Numbered from the stretch's first letter, positions 1 through 11,292 are shown. The stretch: 64,000 bases of DNA from Viscum album (GCA_963277665.1 OY728143.1:531684394-531748393); one strand, 5' to 3'. Program-made: numbers and translations. The notes: generated by a model from the sequence alone, not told the origin.

Positions 1-51
1 AGTTTTGAAAAAAGGACAACACGCAGACCGTGTGACAACCCATCGCGTCGG

Positions 52-124
52 ACAAAGCTGCGGGAATCGAACCCACAACCAACGTGCGACTGGTATTTAT
101 CGCCTACCACTGGACTACGTGAAG
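52..124 (-). other. tRNA-like module with A- and B-box motifs (copy A)
   Basis: On the minus strand, TAGTCCAGTGG (117-107) resembles a pol III A box and GGTTCGATTCC (73-63) is a perfect B box. Their starts are 44 nt apart, as in a real tRNA. The T stem pairs (GTGGG with CCCGC). The acceptor, D and anticodon stems do not fold properly and T33 is missing, so it is not a functional tRNA. It may be a tRNA or SINE-head fragment captured by the element. Confidence 0.5.
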
Positions 125-1064
125 TCCCTAGTTAGTTTGACAGATTCTTTCTGGTTATATGATTTTATGAATTAAGAGTAAGTTGATTTTGGGTTATTTA
201 TGAAAATGATTAACCTATCATGGAGGATATGTGATTAGGTTAATTACTTTTCAATACGGGACTTTAGGAGCAACTGATGTTGTTTGGAGATAAATGTTAC
301 TATTTAACTTGGAAGACTATGTGACTAAATCCTTCAAATGTTTGGGTTTCAATCTTAGATTGGTTTACTTTGAGGAATTTTTATGGAAAAATTTGTTTAT
401 CGGATGGTCCTCGTTGAACTTTGGATTTTGTTGGACAAATTTTGGAGATTAAGAATAGATTTTCTTTTTATAAAGGGTTATCCTTTTCTGGATTATCTGA
501 CATTGTACTAACCTTTTTGGTTTTGGTTATGGTTAAAGTCTAATGATATGGGAAGTATATAGTTCTCTTTTGTGGATTAGGTGATTCTCTAGAAGTTGAT
601 TATAGTACTCTTAATTTGAACAAGTCTTCCTAAATACTCGCCTTTTGGAGAAATTATGAGTTTGTGTAAGGAATCTAATAAAAGTTGAGAGTCAACATGA
701 TAAGTGATTATGTTTCCTTATGAATAAATTCCTCAATAAAAAGTAACTTAAAACAAAAATGTTGTCTATTAACTTTTCCTACTGGGGAATCGAATACTGT
801 TTAACCCATCACAAGTTTGTGATTCTCTCATGGTTAACTTTCTCCTAAACATGTTTTCTATCACTCTCCATCAGAACATGACCCTATGTTTTCTCCTCTA
901 TGTCCATGTTTTCATACATGGAATCCTAGTATGGGTTAACTCGGGTGACCTTTGTAATTATCTTTCTTTATTTTAATGTGATTGTTTTACCGATCCTTGT
1001 TCCGATGTGGGACTTTCAAGGATGTTTCCAAGCCCAATTTTAAAATTGCGAGGACGCAATTCTC

Positions 1065-1079
1065 AAAATGGGGGAAGGA
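1065..1079 (+). promoter_or_regulatory. Polypurine tract before LTR 1
   Basis: AAAATGGGGGAAGGA lies directly against the TGTAACACCCC LTR start. In Ty3/gypsy elements such a tract primes plus-strand DNA synthesis, and its position fixes the LTR boundary. Confidence 0.8.
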
Positions 1080-2707
1080 TGTAACACCCCATGTAAATAA
1101 AGAATATGTCATATTTATATTTATCCATATTTTTGAATCAAATATTAATATTACTTTAAAGGGGATGCTATGCTCGATGGTGTACCCAACACGCAACAAC
1201 GAGTTTCTTGGGAATCTTACGTTGCACTCTAATAATAAAATAATATTATTTTAAATGGTAGTTAACATGTAGCCATTGTGTTGGCGGGAATGGATATAAA
1301 TAACTAAAATATGATTATATATGTTTTTAAATGTTTTTACATTTATCCAATAAACGATAAAGGCTTAAAATACAGAAAGAATTCAATTTTAGGCGTATAT
1401 GCCCTAATTTTCACTAAAGGTTCAATTATCACCTTTTGATGGCGTACTATCATTAAATATAGTTTTGATCACTCTTATACATTATTTTGGACCAAATACA
1501 ACTCTTCTTTAGAATCGGGACATCAAAATTTACTTTATGTAAATTTTTGGTACCTTTCTGATAAAGTTCATTTTTTTAATGAATAGTGTAAAACGTTGTA
1601 TTTTAATTCAAAACCTCTTTTTAATATATTTTATTTATATAATTATATTATCTTTGAATTGGTTTTAATGTGAAATTAGAATATATTTTTACCATTAAAT
1701 CCAATAGTGGTCGTTGGAATTAATTTCACTTTGAAATCGGACTTAAACTAGTGTCAATCTTTTGATACTTATTGTTTCATAAAAACACGCTATTTGCTCT
1801 GACAGCGAGAATTAATTATTAAATTAATTAATGTGACTTATATGTTTTAATTTTGTAAAATAGACTTCATTTTTGAATTTGGAATATCAAAAATAGCTTA
1901 GGGTAAATTTTTGGTAATTTTCTGAAAAACATCAATTTTTGATGAATAGTGAAACCACTAAGAGGTAATCAAGCAAACTGATTTTTCAGTTAAATGAACG
2001 TTTACCACTAATGTGTATTGAATTTTGAAAATCCGACATACATGGTTGTCATTAAGATGTAAAATGTGGTTCAATGGGATTAAAATATTTTTTTTGGTGA
2101 ATAGTAACTTATTAAGTTTTTAATCGCGATTAGCGGTAATTAGGGTAGTTTAAGGTATAAATAATGCTTTAATAATATGAAATGACCTAGACACATGTCC
2201 CAACCTTATTGGTTATGTCATGGCCAACCCATACAAGCCATGGGTCAACTTGGGGATCCCATGGAGACATTTTGGTTAGGAAATGACATAAATAACTTTT
2301 TATTTAATGTTAAAATTAAATTGACACAAACATGAGTTTTTTTACTAAAACAATTTTTAATTAGGGTTAAACAGGTCCAAATTTTGATTATAAATAGTCA
2401 TTGGAAAGATAAAAAGAGTTTCTACATCATAGTAATTTGTTTATAATATTTAGACATTAAATAAATTAAATTATTTATGACATAATAATGATGCAGCAAT
2501 GACATCATTATTTGACGATTTAAATAAAATGGAAAGATAATGTAAAATCTATGAACTACACATGTCCGAAACCAATTGGATGAGTGGATTTAGAACCCTT
2601 ATCACCTTAGCCACGAATTCTATCAATTTGGGACCTTTTAAAACCGAAACACATTTTCAAATAAAGTAATATTTCTTTACTTTCCAAAAGTTCCCCTCCT
2701 CTCCTCT

Positions 2708-2715
2708 TATAAAAG
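2708..2715 (+). promoter_or_regulatory. TATA box of LTR 1
   Basis: TATAAAAG is followed by a C-rich leader (GGCCCCCACCTCTACC) typical of plant pol II start regions. It is identical in the three LTRs. Transcription probably starts about 30 bp downstream, which puts U3 at about 1.66 kb and R-U5 at about 2.4 kb. Confidence 0.75.
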
Positions 2716-3430
2716 GCCCCCACCTCTACCTCATTTCACACACTCCTCAAGCCTTTGGCTCGGCCAAACCCTGCCCATTTACTCTCTCCACATCCCTCTC
2801 CTCATCATAGAGGATTCCCTTTGGGAATAATCCTTTCAAAGGAAGCCTTTAGGCTCAAATCAAAAGGAGATACACTTTTAAAGGTAATTCATTCTCTCAT
2901 GTTCATTTGTTTTATTTTGTTTCTCCAACCCCCTAAACTCTTTTAATTTACTTATTTTGTAACAACACCATTATCTTCAATATACTAGGATTTTGTTATA
3001 AGATTTATTCAAGCTACACTCTCACACAACTACATCAAATGGTTAAAGAACATACGGTTTCCGTGGATGGCGAAATTCTGCCTCCCGAAACGATGATTGT
3101 TCAATACTCATTTAACACCTTCAAAGGTGGCCAATATGATGTCACTATTTTTATATATGATATATAATATGTTTATGTTTTTCTTTAAGCTTCTGTATTT
3201 TTCATTTTGGTCATACCTTTATGGTTTCCATTGTGGGTAAACACGATATCTTCATTTAAGGAAGTGCGGACTACCGCCCCCTCAAAGTGATGTGATTCGT
3301 TAATGAAATATGTGGGACGTGTAAAGGATGGATTTAAAGTAATTATATATGATGTTATAATGGAATTATAATATACCTCTATATCATTATTATTTCATTC
3401 CATTAAAGTATGAGATAGAAATGAATGTTG

Positions 3431-3695
3431 CATTCATGTGTACGTACGGCTTACCGTCTCCATGAACGGTGCATTTCATTTCTTATCCCGAAATGTAATG
3501 TACTATTAAAAGTATATGTATATAATGGATATATATGATTAATGATACATCTAAATGATGAATATAATTCTTGAATTAAAATATACATACCTATCATTTA
3601 ATTTTAATTCCATTAATATGAGAATGAAATGATAGTAGGGTTCATGCGTACGTACGGCTTACCGTCTCCATGAACGGTGCATTTCATTTCTTACC
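3431..3695 (+). repeat. 208-bp tandem duplication carrying a palindromic GTACGTAC motif (LTR 1)
   Basis: The core TACGTACGGCTTACCGTCTC occurs at 3441 and 3649. In the second copy it is flanked by GTTCATG and CATGAAC, which could form a hairpin. Both copies continue into ACGGTGCATTTCATTTCTTA. A related, inverted pair lies in the minus-strand element at 56549-56774. Confidence 0.85.
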
Positions 3696-4022
3696 TCTAA
3701 ATGATTATGTAATATTATAAATACATGTATATTCTGGATATATATGATATATATTATATCGAAATCAGGAATGTCTTTCTGGATATAAAGAACCTTTGAC
3801 CACATGAACAACATGTAATTGTAAGAAGTCCACTCTCGACTTAAGAACCAAATATCGACAAAACAAACATTATTAACTTAACTGGTTACATAATGTTTAT
3901 AACATTGAAATATGTGATATAAAAGGAATAATGAACTCTAAAAAGGTTCTTAATCAAGTAGAAATTAACTCAAGTTTATTATTCAGGACGTTAAAGAACG
4001 ATCGAGTCAAGTCGGACCCGAG

Positions 4023-4900
4023 GTAAGGGACTTCGTCTCAATCTCCTTTCATTGAGGCATATTTCATTTTATACACAACTTTCTTTTATACGGTGTATAA
4101 ACCCCTTTTGACTTTTACTTTTATACAAAATGAATCTTTTTCTACGAAGCGTTTTACAAAACAACAAAAAGGAATGTTTCTTTTAACATACACGGCGACA
4201 ACGACCTTTTCCGCCACCGCGAGTATTATTTGTTGTTTGGCTTCCTGAACAAGCCGTAATGTTTTTAGAATAAAATTAATACCATATACTCTTTTATGTA
4301 TTTTGGTCTTGAAAATGGTTTTGAAAAAGTATTCTATTATGTTAATATTTTTATGATATATTGTGATTGAAATGTTGAAATGTTATCATTCCTTTATATT
4401 GATTTTATGTTTTATGATTTTATATTGGTACTTGGACATTTTAACGGGTGGTTACGTTATAAACCATATGACGGGTGGTGCCGTGAATACTAGGACGGGT
4501 GGTTACGTTATATCCTCCAATGCATTGGGTATGGAAGTCGGCCGTATGGCTATTCCATTAAGTATGTATGGAAATTGGCCGTATGGCTATTCCATTAGGT
4601 GATATGTGTGGAAGTCGACCGTATGGTTATTCCACTTAAGTATGTTTATGTCCCAAGTTACCTTTATATATGTTATGTGTTCTTTATATGGGTTTTATGG
4701 TAATAATTTGGTTACAAAAAGGTATGTAATGATATTTTATTCAGTGAAGAGTTTTTAATACTTCATAAAGGTGAAAAGTATTACCTTGATAAAGTATACA
4801 TGGTTTACTATTTGTTTTGATAAACTAACAGTTTTTATTCTTTGTGTATCCCTTACTGAGTTTTTATGCTCATCCCAAGTTTTTGAAATGTTTTTCACAG
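4023..4900 (+). other. Possible leader intron in LTR 1 (878 bp)
   Basis: A strong donor (CCCGAG/GTAAGG) is followed 878 bp later by a pyrimidine-rich acceptor (TGTTTTTCACAG/GACTTAG). The same pair gives exactly 878 bp in LTR 2 and LTR 3. A possible upstream acceptor (TTATTATTCAG, 3985) would define a 37-nt exon at 3986-4022. Splicing is inferred from consensus sites only. Confidence 0.5.
4443..4645 (+). repeat. Two short minisatellites in LTR 1
   Basis: ACGGGTGGTTACG-like units start at 4443, 4471 and 4495. They are followed by three units of about 39 bp built on GGAAGTCGGCCGTATGGCTA (about 4530, 4568 and 4608). Open frames across this stretch follow from the repeats and are not taken as genes. 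Confidence 0.8.
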
Positions 4901-5149
4901 GACTTAGCATGGAATAGGGTCAAGGATGGGATCAAGGGATAGTCATGCTACCTAAATCATGAAACTAGACATGTTTCTTTTTAAGAATTTTTATTTTATG
5001 GAAATTTAGTAGAAGAGACTACTTTGTAATCTTTTGAGATGTAATAGTTATGTCCTAATTCTCTAAAACTCTAAACCTAAAAAGATCCTCAATGTGAATT
5101 ATTCATTTAATTAAATTTTAAGTAAGGTTTAAGGCTGGGGCCTTATAGT

Positions 5150-5168
5150 TGGTATCAGACGTCGGTTT
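5150..5168 (+). promoter_or_regulatory. Primer binding site, initiator Met-tRNA type (copy B)
   Basis: TGGTATCAGACGTCGGTTT starts two bases after the LTR end. The first ten bases match the complement of the plant initiator Met-tRNA 3' end, and GGTTT matches again after a 4-base mismatch. Confidence 0.85.
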
Positions 5169-5352
5169 AGATAACTTTAGAGGTTAGGGTATTCTTTATG
5201 CATAAGTGACATTAGCATAATGGTTAGGATTTCAGACAGAGTACTAGTTTTAGATAAAGTGAATGAGTAAGAATATCTTAGTGTTTATCTTCCTCATTAT
5301 TACATGATGGTTTTGTTGTTATACTCACACTGACCATTTTTGGTTTTAGTAA

Positions 5353-5937
5353 ATGGCTGGATCTAGCAGGCACCAAGGTAACGGTGGATGTGAAGGAAAC
5401 TGTGACAGTTTTCTAAGCAAGCAACTAAATGATATGGGAGCTGTAATGATAACTCTTGTGTTTATCCTCAACCAACTATCTAGAGTTATTATTGACCACC
5501 TAAACCTTGGTGATTTCTATAAGGCATCATGTATGCGAGAAACAAATCCCTACGTAACTACAGGTAATAATCATAAAGGTAAGTGTGTTCAAAAACATAT
5601 GTGTCAAAGATGTGGAAAGAAACACCTAGGAAAATGTTTCAAAGGGACAGAAATATTCTATAGATGTGGAAATGAAGGTCATAAAGCAAGAACCTGCCAT
5701 AGAAAAAGGAAGCATCCAGTTGACTCGACGAAAGGGAAAGATGTTCTTTCTGAGGGATCAATTGAATGTTTTAAATGTGGTGTGCATAGTCATTATGCAA
5801 ACACATGTACTATGAAGAAGTTTCGTGAATGGGGTCACCAAGAGAGTACAAATGTTTGTTTACCACTACCTAATGCCATTCCGATTGAGGATGAAGAAAC
5901 TGATAATGACCAATCAAAGGTATGTACTATTTCCTGA
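5353..5937 (+). pseudogene. gag: Short gag protein with CCHC zinc knuckles (copy B), probably defective
   Basis: This is an open frame of 194 codons starting ATG GCT GGA, just after an acceptor-like TTTTGGTTTTAG. Gag coats the element RNA and forms the particle. Residues 1 to about 70 are a polar N-terminus followed by a hydrophobic stretch. Three cysteine fingers follow: CQRCGKKHLGKC (about 84-95), an FYRCGNEGHKARTC knuckle (about 102-115), and CFKCGVHSHYANTC (about 137-150). The second knuckle has lost its first Cys (TTC, against TGC in copy C). Usual Ty3 gag proteins have a capsid core of about 200 residues before the fingers; it is absent here, so only the nucleocapsid-like part remains. 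No protease follows. The CGKKHL finger resembles the decayed gag of the minus-strand element at about 62.2 kb. A possible 72-bp intron overlaps the stop codon. Confidence 0.8.
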
Positions 5938-5991
5938 CTATTGTTTTCCTATTTTGGAATCTTAGGATATGATTCATGATTTTGTTTGTAG
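5920..5991 (+). other. Possible 72-bp intron over the gag stop (copy B)
   Basis: Donor AAAG/GTATGT and acceptor TTTGTTTGTAG/GAAAG bound 72 bp that include the TGA stop. Splicing would replace the last gag residues with ERGISE before a TAA. The same sites and length occur at 12312-12383. No transcript evidence is available. Confidence 0.35.
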
Positions 5992-6444
5992 GAAAGAGGT
6001 ATTTCGGAATAAGTTTGAAAGGAATGGTTAATGGATCATGAAGAATGTTGAATGAGTAAGATGTCAACTTATAAGGGCTTCAAGAGTTATGGTGAAATTC
6101 TTAAGAGTATTAAGTCTCTTTTGATGATGGGGTTACATTAGAAGTCTTTTTATATTATGTGTAACCCTGATGTTTAATATATGAAATTTTATTCAAGGAA
6201 TAGTTATCTCTTCTTTTGTGGACATAGTTATAAAGAACCATTTGGGTTTATATGATCCTAACTTTTGAGGTAATTATGGGTTAATATATGTTATGATTGA
6301 AGTGAAAGGCATGAGATAAAATTGAGGATAAATTATTTTATGGTTATTTTTGATGATTTTATCCCTTTTTGGGGAATTATTTAAGAATTATATAGTTTTG
6401 AAAAAAGGACAACACGCAGACCGTGTGACAACCCATCGCGTCGG

Positions 6445-6517
6445 ACAAAGCTGCGGGAATCGAACCCACAACCAACATGCGACTGGTATTTATCGCCTAC
6501 CACTGGACTACGTGAAG
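6445..6517 (-). other. tRNA-like module with A- and B-box motifs (copy B)
   Basis: It is homologous to 52-124, with the same box positions and spacing and a degenerate anticodon stem. The open frame on the opposite strand here (6350-6568) is a by-product of this module. Confidence 0.5.
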
Positions 6518-7457
6518 TCCCTAGTTAGTTTGACTGATTCTTTCTGGTTATATGATTTTATGAATTAAGAGTAAGATGATTTTGGGTTATTTATGAAAAT
6601 GATTAACCTATCATGGAGGATATGTGATTAGGTTAATTACTTTTCAATACTAGACTTTAGGAGCAACTGATGTTGTTTGGAGATAAATGTTACGATTTAA
6701 CTTGGAAGACTATGTGACTAAATCCTTCAAATGTTTGGGTTTCAATCTTAGATTGGTTTACTTTGAGGAATTTTTATGGAAAAATTTGTTTATCGGATGG
6801 TCCTCGTTGAGCTTTGGATTTTGTTGGAAAAATTTTGGAGATTAAGAATAGATTTTCTTTTTATAAAGGGTTATCCATTTCTGGATTATCTGACATTGTA
6901 CTGACCTTTATGGTTTTGGTTATGGTTAAGGTCTAAAGATATGGGAAGTATATAGTTCTCTTTTGTGGATTAGGTGATTCTCTAGAAGTTGATTATAGTA
7001 CTCTTAATTTGAACAAGTCTTCCTAAATACTCGCCTTTTGGAGAAATTATGAGTTTGTGTAAGGAATCTAATAAAAGTTGAGAGTCAACATGATAAGTGA
7101 TTATGTTTCCTTATGAATAAATTCCTCAATAAAAAGTAACTTAAAACAAAAATGTTGTCTATTAACTTTTCCTACTGGGGAATCGAATACCGTTTAACCC
7201 ATCACAAGTTTGTGATTCTCTCATGGTTAACTTTCTCCTAAACATGTTTTCTATCACTCTCCATCAGAACATGACCCTATGTTTTCTCCTCTATGTCTAT
7301 GTTTTCATACATGGAATCCTAGTATGGGTTAACTCGGGTGACCTTTGTACTTATCTTTCTTTATTTTAATGTGATTGTTTTACCGATCCTTGTTCCGATG
7401 TGGGACTTTCAAGGATGTTTCCAAGCCCAATTTTAAAATTGCGAGGATGCAATTCCC

Positions 7458-7472
7458 AAAATGGGGGAAGGA
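7458..7472 (+). promoter_or_regulatory. Polypurine tract before LTR 2
   Basis: AAAATGGGGGAAGGA, identical to the tract before LTR 1, abuts the LTR start. Confidence 0.8.
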
Positions 7473-9099
7473 TGTAACACCCCAGGTAAATAAATAATAT
7501 GTCATCTTTATATTTATCCATATTTGTGAATGAAATATTAATATTACTTTAAAGGGGATTCTATGCTCGATGGTGTACCCAACACGCAACAACGAGTTTC
7601 TTGGGAATCTTACGTTGCACTCTAATAATAAAATAATATTATTTTAAATGGTAGTTAACATGTAGCCGTTGTATTGGCATGAATGGATATAAATAACTAA
7701 AATATGATTATATATGTTTTTAAATGTTTTTACATTTATCCAATAAATGATAAAGGCTTAAAATACAGAAAGAATTCATTTTTAGGCGTATATGCCCTAG
7801 TTTTCACTAAAGGTTCACTTATCGCCTTTTGATGGCGTACTATCATTAAATATAGTTTTGATCACTCTTATACATTCTTTTGGACCAAATACAACTCTTC
7901 TTTAGAATAGGGACATCAAAATTTACTTTGTGTAAATTTTTGGTACCTTTCTGATAAAGTTCATTTTTTTAATGAATAGTGTAATATGTTGTATTTTAAT
8001 TCAAAACATCTTTTTAATCTAATTTATTTATATAATTAGATTATCTTTGAATTGGTTTTAATGTGAAATTATAATATATTTTTACCATTAAATCCAATAG
8101 TGGTCGTTGGAATTAATTTCACTTTGAAATCGGACTTAAACTAGTGTCAATCTTTTGATACTTATTGTTTCATAAAAACACGCTATTTGCTCTGACAGCG
8201 AGAATTAATTATTAAATTAATTAATGTGACTTATATGTTTTAATTTTGTAAAATAGACTTCATTTTTGAATTCAGAATATCAAAAATAGCTTAGGGTGAA
8301 TTTTTGGTAATTTTCTGAAAAACATCAATTTTTGATGAATAGTGAAACCACTAAGAGGTAATCAAGTAAACTGATTTTTCAGTTAAATGAACATTTACCA
8401 CTAATGATTATTGAATTTTGAAAATCCGACATACATGGTTTTCATTAAATGTAAAATGTGGTTCAATGGGATTAAAATATTTTTTTTGGTGAATAGTAAC
8501 TTATTAAGTTTTTAATCGCGATTAGCGGTAATTAGAGTAGTTTAAGGTGTAAATAATGCTTTAATAATATGAAATGACTTAGACACATGTCCCAACCTTA
8601 TTGGTTGTGTCATGGCCGACCCAGACAAGCCATGGGTCAACTTGGGGACCCCATGGAGACATTTTGGTTAGGAAATGACATAAATAACTTTTTATTTAAT
8701 GTTAAAATTAAATTGACACAAACATGAGTTGTTTTACTAAAACAATTTTTAATTAGGGTTAAACAGGTCCAAATTTTGATTATAAATAGTCATTGTAAAG
8801 ATAAAATGATTTCCTACATCATAGTAATTTTTTTATAATTTTTAGACATTAAATAAATTAAATTATTTATGACATAATAATGATGCAGCAATGACATCAT
8901 TATTTGATGATTTAAATAAAATGGAAAGATAATGTAAAATCTATGAACTACACATGTCCAAAACCAATTGTATGAGTGGATTTCTGACCCTTATCACCTT
9001 AGCCACGAATTCAATCAATTTGGGACCTTTTAAAACCGAAACACATTTTCAAATAAAGTAATATTTCTTTACATTCCAAAGGTTCCCCTCCTCTCCTCT

Positions 9100-9107
9100 T
9101 ATAAAAG
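9100..9107 (+). promoter_or_regulatory. TATA box of LTR 2
   Basis: TATAAAAG followed by the same C-rich leader as in LTR 1. Confidence 0.75.
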
Positions 9108-9821
9108 GCCCCCACCTCTACCTCATTTCACACACTCCTCAAGCCTTTGGCTCGGCCAACCCCTGGCCATTTACTCTCTACACATCCCTCTCCTCATCAT
9201 AGAGGATTCTCTTTGGGCAGAATCCTTTCAATGGAAGCCTTTAGGCTCAAATCAAAAGGAGATACACTTTTAAAGGTAATACATTCTCTCATGTTCATTT
9301 GTTTTATTTTGTTTCTCCAACCCCCTAAACTCTTTTAATTTACTTATTTTGTAACAACACCAGTATATTAAATATACTATGATGTTGTTATAAGATTTAT
9401 TCAAGCTACACTCTCACACAACTACATGAAATGGTTAAAGAACATACAGTTTCCGTGGATGGCGAAATTCTGCCTCCCGAAACGATGATTGTTCAATACT
9501 CATTTAACACCTTCAAAGGAGGCCATTATGATGCCACTATTTATATATATGATATATAATATGTTTATGTTTTTCGTTAAGCTTCTGTATTTTTCATTTT
9601 GGGCATACCTTTATTGTTTCCATTGTGGGTAAACACGATATCTTCATTTAAGGAAGTGCGGACTACCGCCCCCTCAAAGTGATGTGATTCGTTAATGACA
9701 TATGTGGGACGTGTAAAGGATGTATTTAAAGTAATTATATATGATGTTATACTGGAATTATAATATACCTCTATATCATTATTATTTCTTTCCATTAAAG
9801 TATGAGATAGAAATGAAAGTA

Positions 9822-10087
9822 GTGTTCATGTGTACGTACGGCTTACCGTCTCCATGAACGGTGCATTTCATTTCTTATCCCGAAATGTAATGTACTATTA
9901 AAAGTATATGTATATAATGGATATATATAATGAATGATACATCTAAATGATGAATATAATTCTGGAATTAAAATATACATACCTCTCATTTAATTTTAAT
10001 TCCATTAATATGAGAAAGAAATGATAGTAGCGTTCATGCGTACGTACGGCTTACCGTCTCCATGAACGGTGCATTTCATTTCTTACC
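9822..10087 (+). repeat. 208-bp tandem duplication with palindromic motif (LTR 2)
   Basis: Two copies of the TACGTACGGCTTACCGTCTC core lie about 208 bp apart. Both keep the GTTCATG...CATGAAC arms. Confidence 0.85.
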
Positions 10088-10414
10088 TCTAAATGATAAT
10101 GTAATATTATAAATACATGTATATGCTGGATATATATGATATATATGATATCAAAATCAGGAATGTCATTCTGGATATAAAGAACCTTTGACCACATGAA
10201 CAACATGTAATTGTAAGAAGTCCACTCTCGACTTAAGAACCAAATATCGACAAAACAAACATTATTAACTTAACTGGTTACATAATGTTTATAACATGGA
10301 AATAAGTGATATAAAAGGAATAATGAACTCTAAAAAGGTTCTTAATCAAGTAGAAATTAACTCAAGTTTATTATTCAAGACGTTAAAGAACGATCAAGTC
10401 AAGTCGGACCCGAG

Positions 10415-11292
10415 GTAAGGGACTTCATCTCAATCTCCTTCCATTGAGGCATATTTCGTTTTATACACAACTTTCTTTTATACGGTGTATAAACCCCTTT
10501 TGACTTTTAATTTTATACAAAATGAATCTTTTTCTACGAAGCGTTTTACAAAACGACAAAAAGGAATGTTTCTTTTAACATACGCAGCGACAACGACCTT
10601 TTCCGCCACCACGAGTATTATTTGGTCTTTGGCTTCCTCAACAAGCCGTAATGTTTTTAGAATAAAATTAATACCATATACTCTTTTATGTATTTTGGTC
10701 TTGAAAATGGTTTTGAAAAAGGATTCTATTATGTTAATATATTTATGATATATTGTGATTGAAATGTTGAAATGTTATCATTCCTTTATATTTGTTTTAT
10801 GTTTTATGATTCTATATTGGTACTTGGACATTTTAACGGGTGGTTACATTATAAACCATATGACGGGTGGTGCTGTGAATACCAGGACGGGTGGTTACGT
10901 TATATCCTCCAATTCATTGGGTATGGAAGTCGGCCGTATGGCTATTCCATTAAGTATGTATGGAAATTGGCCGTATGGCTATTCCATTATGTGATATGTG
11001 TGGAAGTCGACCGTATGGTTATTCCACTTAAGTATGTTTATGTCCCAAGTTACCTTTATATATGTTATGTGTTCTTTATATGGGTTTTACGGTAATACTT
11101 TGGTTACCAAAAGGTAAGTAATTATATTTTATTCAGTGAAGAGTTTTTACTACTTCATAAAGGTGAAAAGTATTACCTTGATAAAGTATACATGGTTTAC
11201 TATTTGTTTTGATAAACTAACAGTTTTTATTCTTTGTATATCCCTTACTGAGTTTTTATGCTCATCCCAAGTTTTTGAAATGTTTTTCACAG
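10415..11292 (+). other. Possible leader intron in LTR 2 (878 bp)
   Basis: GAG/GTAAGG donor and TTTTTCACAG acceptor, with the same length as in the other LTRs. Confidence 0.5.
10836..11036 (+). repeat. Two short minisatellites in LTR 2
   Basis: ACGGGTGG-type units are followed by GGCCGTATGGCTATTCC-type units, as in LTR 1. The overlapping open frames at 10755-11095 arise from these repeats. Confidence 0.8.

Larger units (their letters stand above)
1..1079 (+). other. Internal domain of array 1, copy A (3' part only)
   Basis: This matches 6394-7472 and 12786-13864 almost base for base, so the window opens inside an internal domain whose gag part lies to the left. It contains the tRNA-like module, then about 950 bp of A+T-rich sequence with no recognisable pol domain, and ends in the polypurine tract. 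Short reading frames here are not preserved between copies. Confidence 0.85.
1080..5147 (+). repeat. LTR 1 of array 1 (4068 bp)
   Basis: The boundaries follow from the purine tract on the left, the primer site two bases after the right end, and the point at 17922 where the third copy loses homology. The ends read TGTAA and TTATA, a slightly imperfect version of the usual TGTAA/TTACA inverted ends. Internal features in order are a TATA box (2708), a duplicated palindromic motif (3431-3695), a possible leader intron (4023-4900), minisatellites (4443-4645) and a conserved CTGAG...CTCATCCC motif (4849-4876). A hand alignment of the first 225 bp with LTR 2 shows 10 substitutions. No gene is supported inside it. 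Confidence 0.92.
5148..7472 (+). mobile_element. Internal domain of array 1, copy B (2325 bp)
   Basis: In order it holds a primer site (5150), an untranslated leader, a short gag (5353-5937), about 450 bp of unrecognised sequence, the tRNA-like module (6445-6517), about 940 bp of unrecognised A+T-rich sequence, and a polypurine tract (7458-7472). No motif of protease, RT, RNase H or integrase was found in any frame, so the element cannot replicate alone. Confidence 0.88.

Noticed and set aside
52..124. Functional tRNA gene on the minus strand
   Set aside because: The acceptor, D and anticodon stems do not pair and T33 is absent. Only the box motifs and T stem remain.
982..1254. 90-codon frame across the end of the internal domain and the start of LTR 1
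   Set aside because: It spans the purine tract and LTR boundary and is not open at the same place in the other copies; the opposite-strand frame is kept only because the DNA is nearly identical.
2755..2946. 63-codon frame repeated in all three LTRs (also 9147 and 15539)
   Set aside because: It lies over the transcription start and leader, lacks an ATG at its start, and its conservation equals that of the surrounding DNA.
4363..4602. 79-codon frame with repeated GGYV-type peptides (also 10755-11095 and 17149-17377)
   Set aside because: The frame is produced by the minisatellites, two overlapping frames are open at once, and it lies inside the probable intron.
6350..6568. 72-codon frame (also 12727-12960)
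   Set aside because: It is the antisense reading of the tRNA-like module; peptides of this kind are a known annotation artefact.
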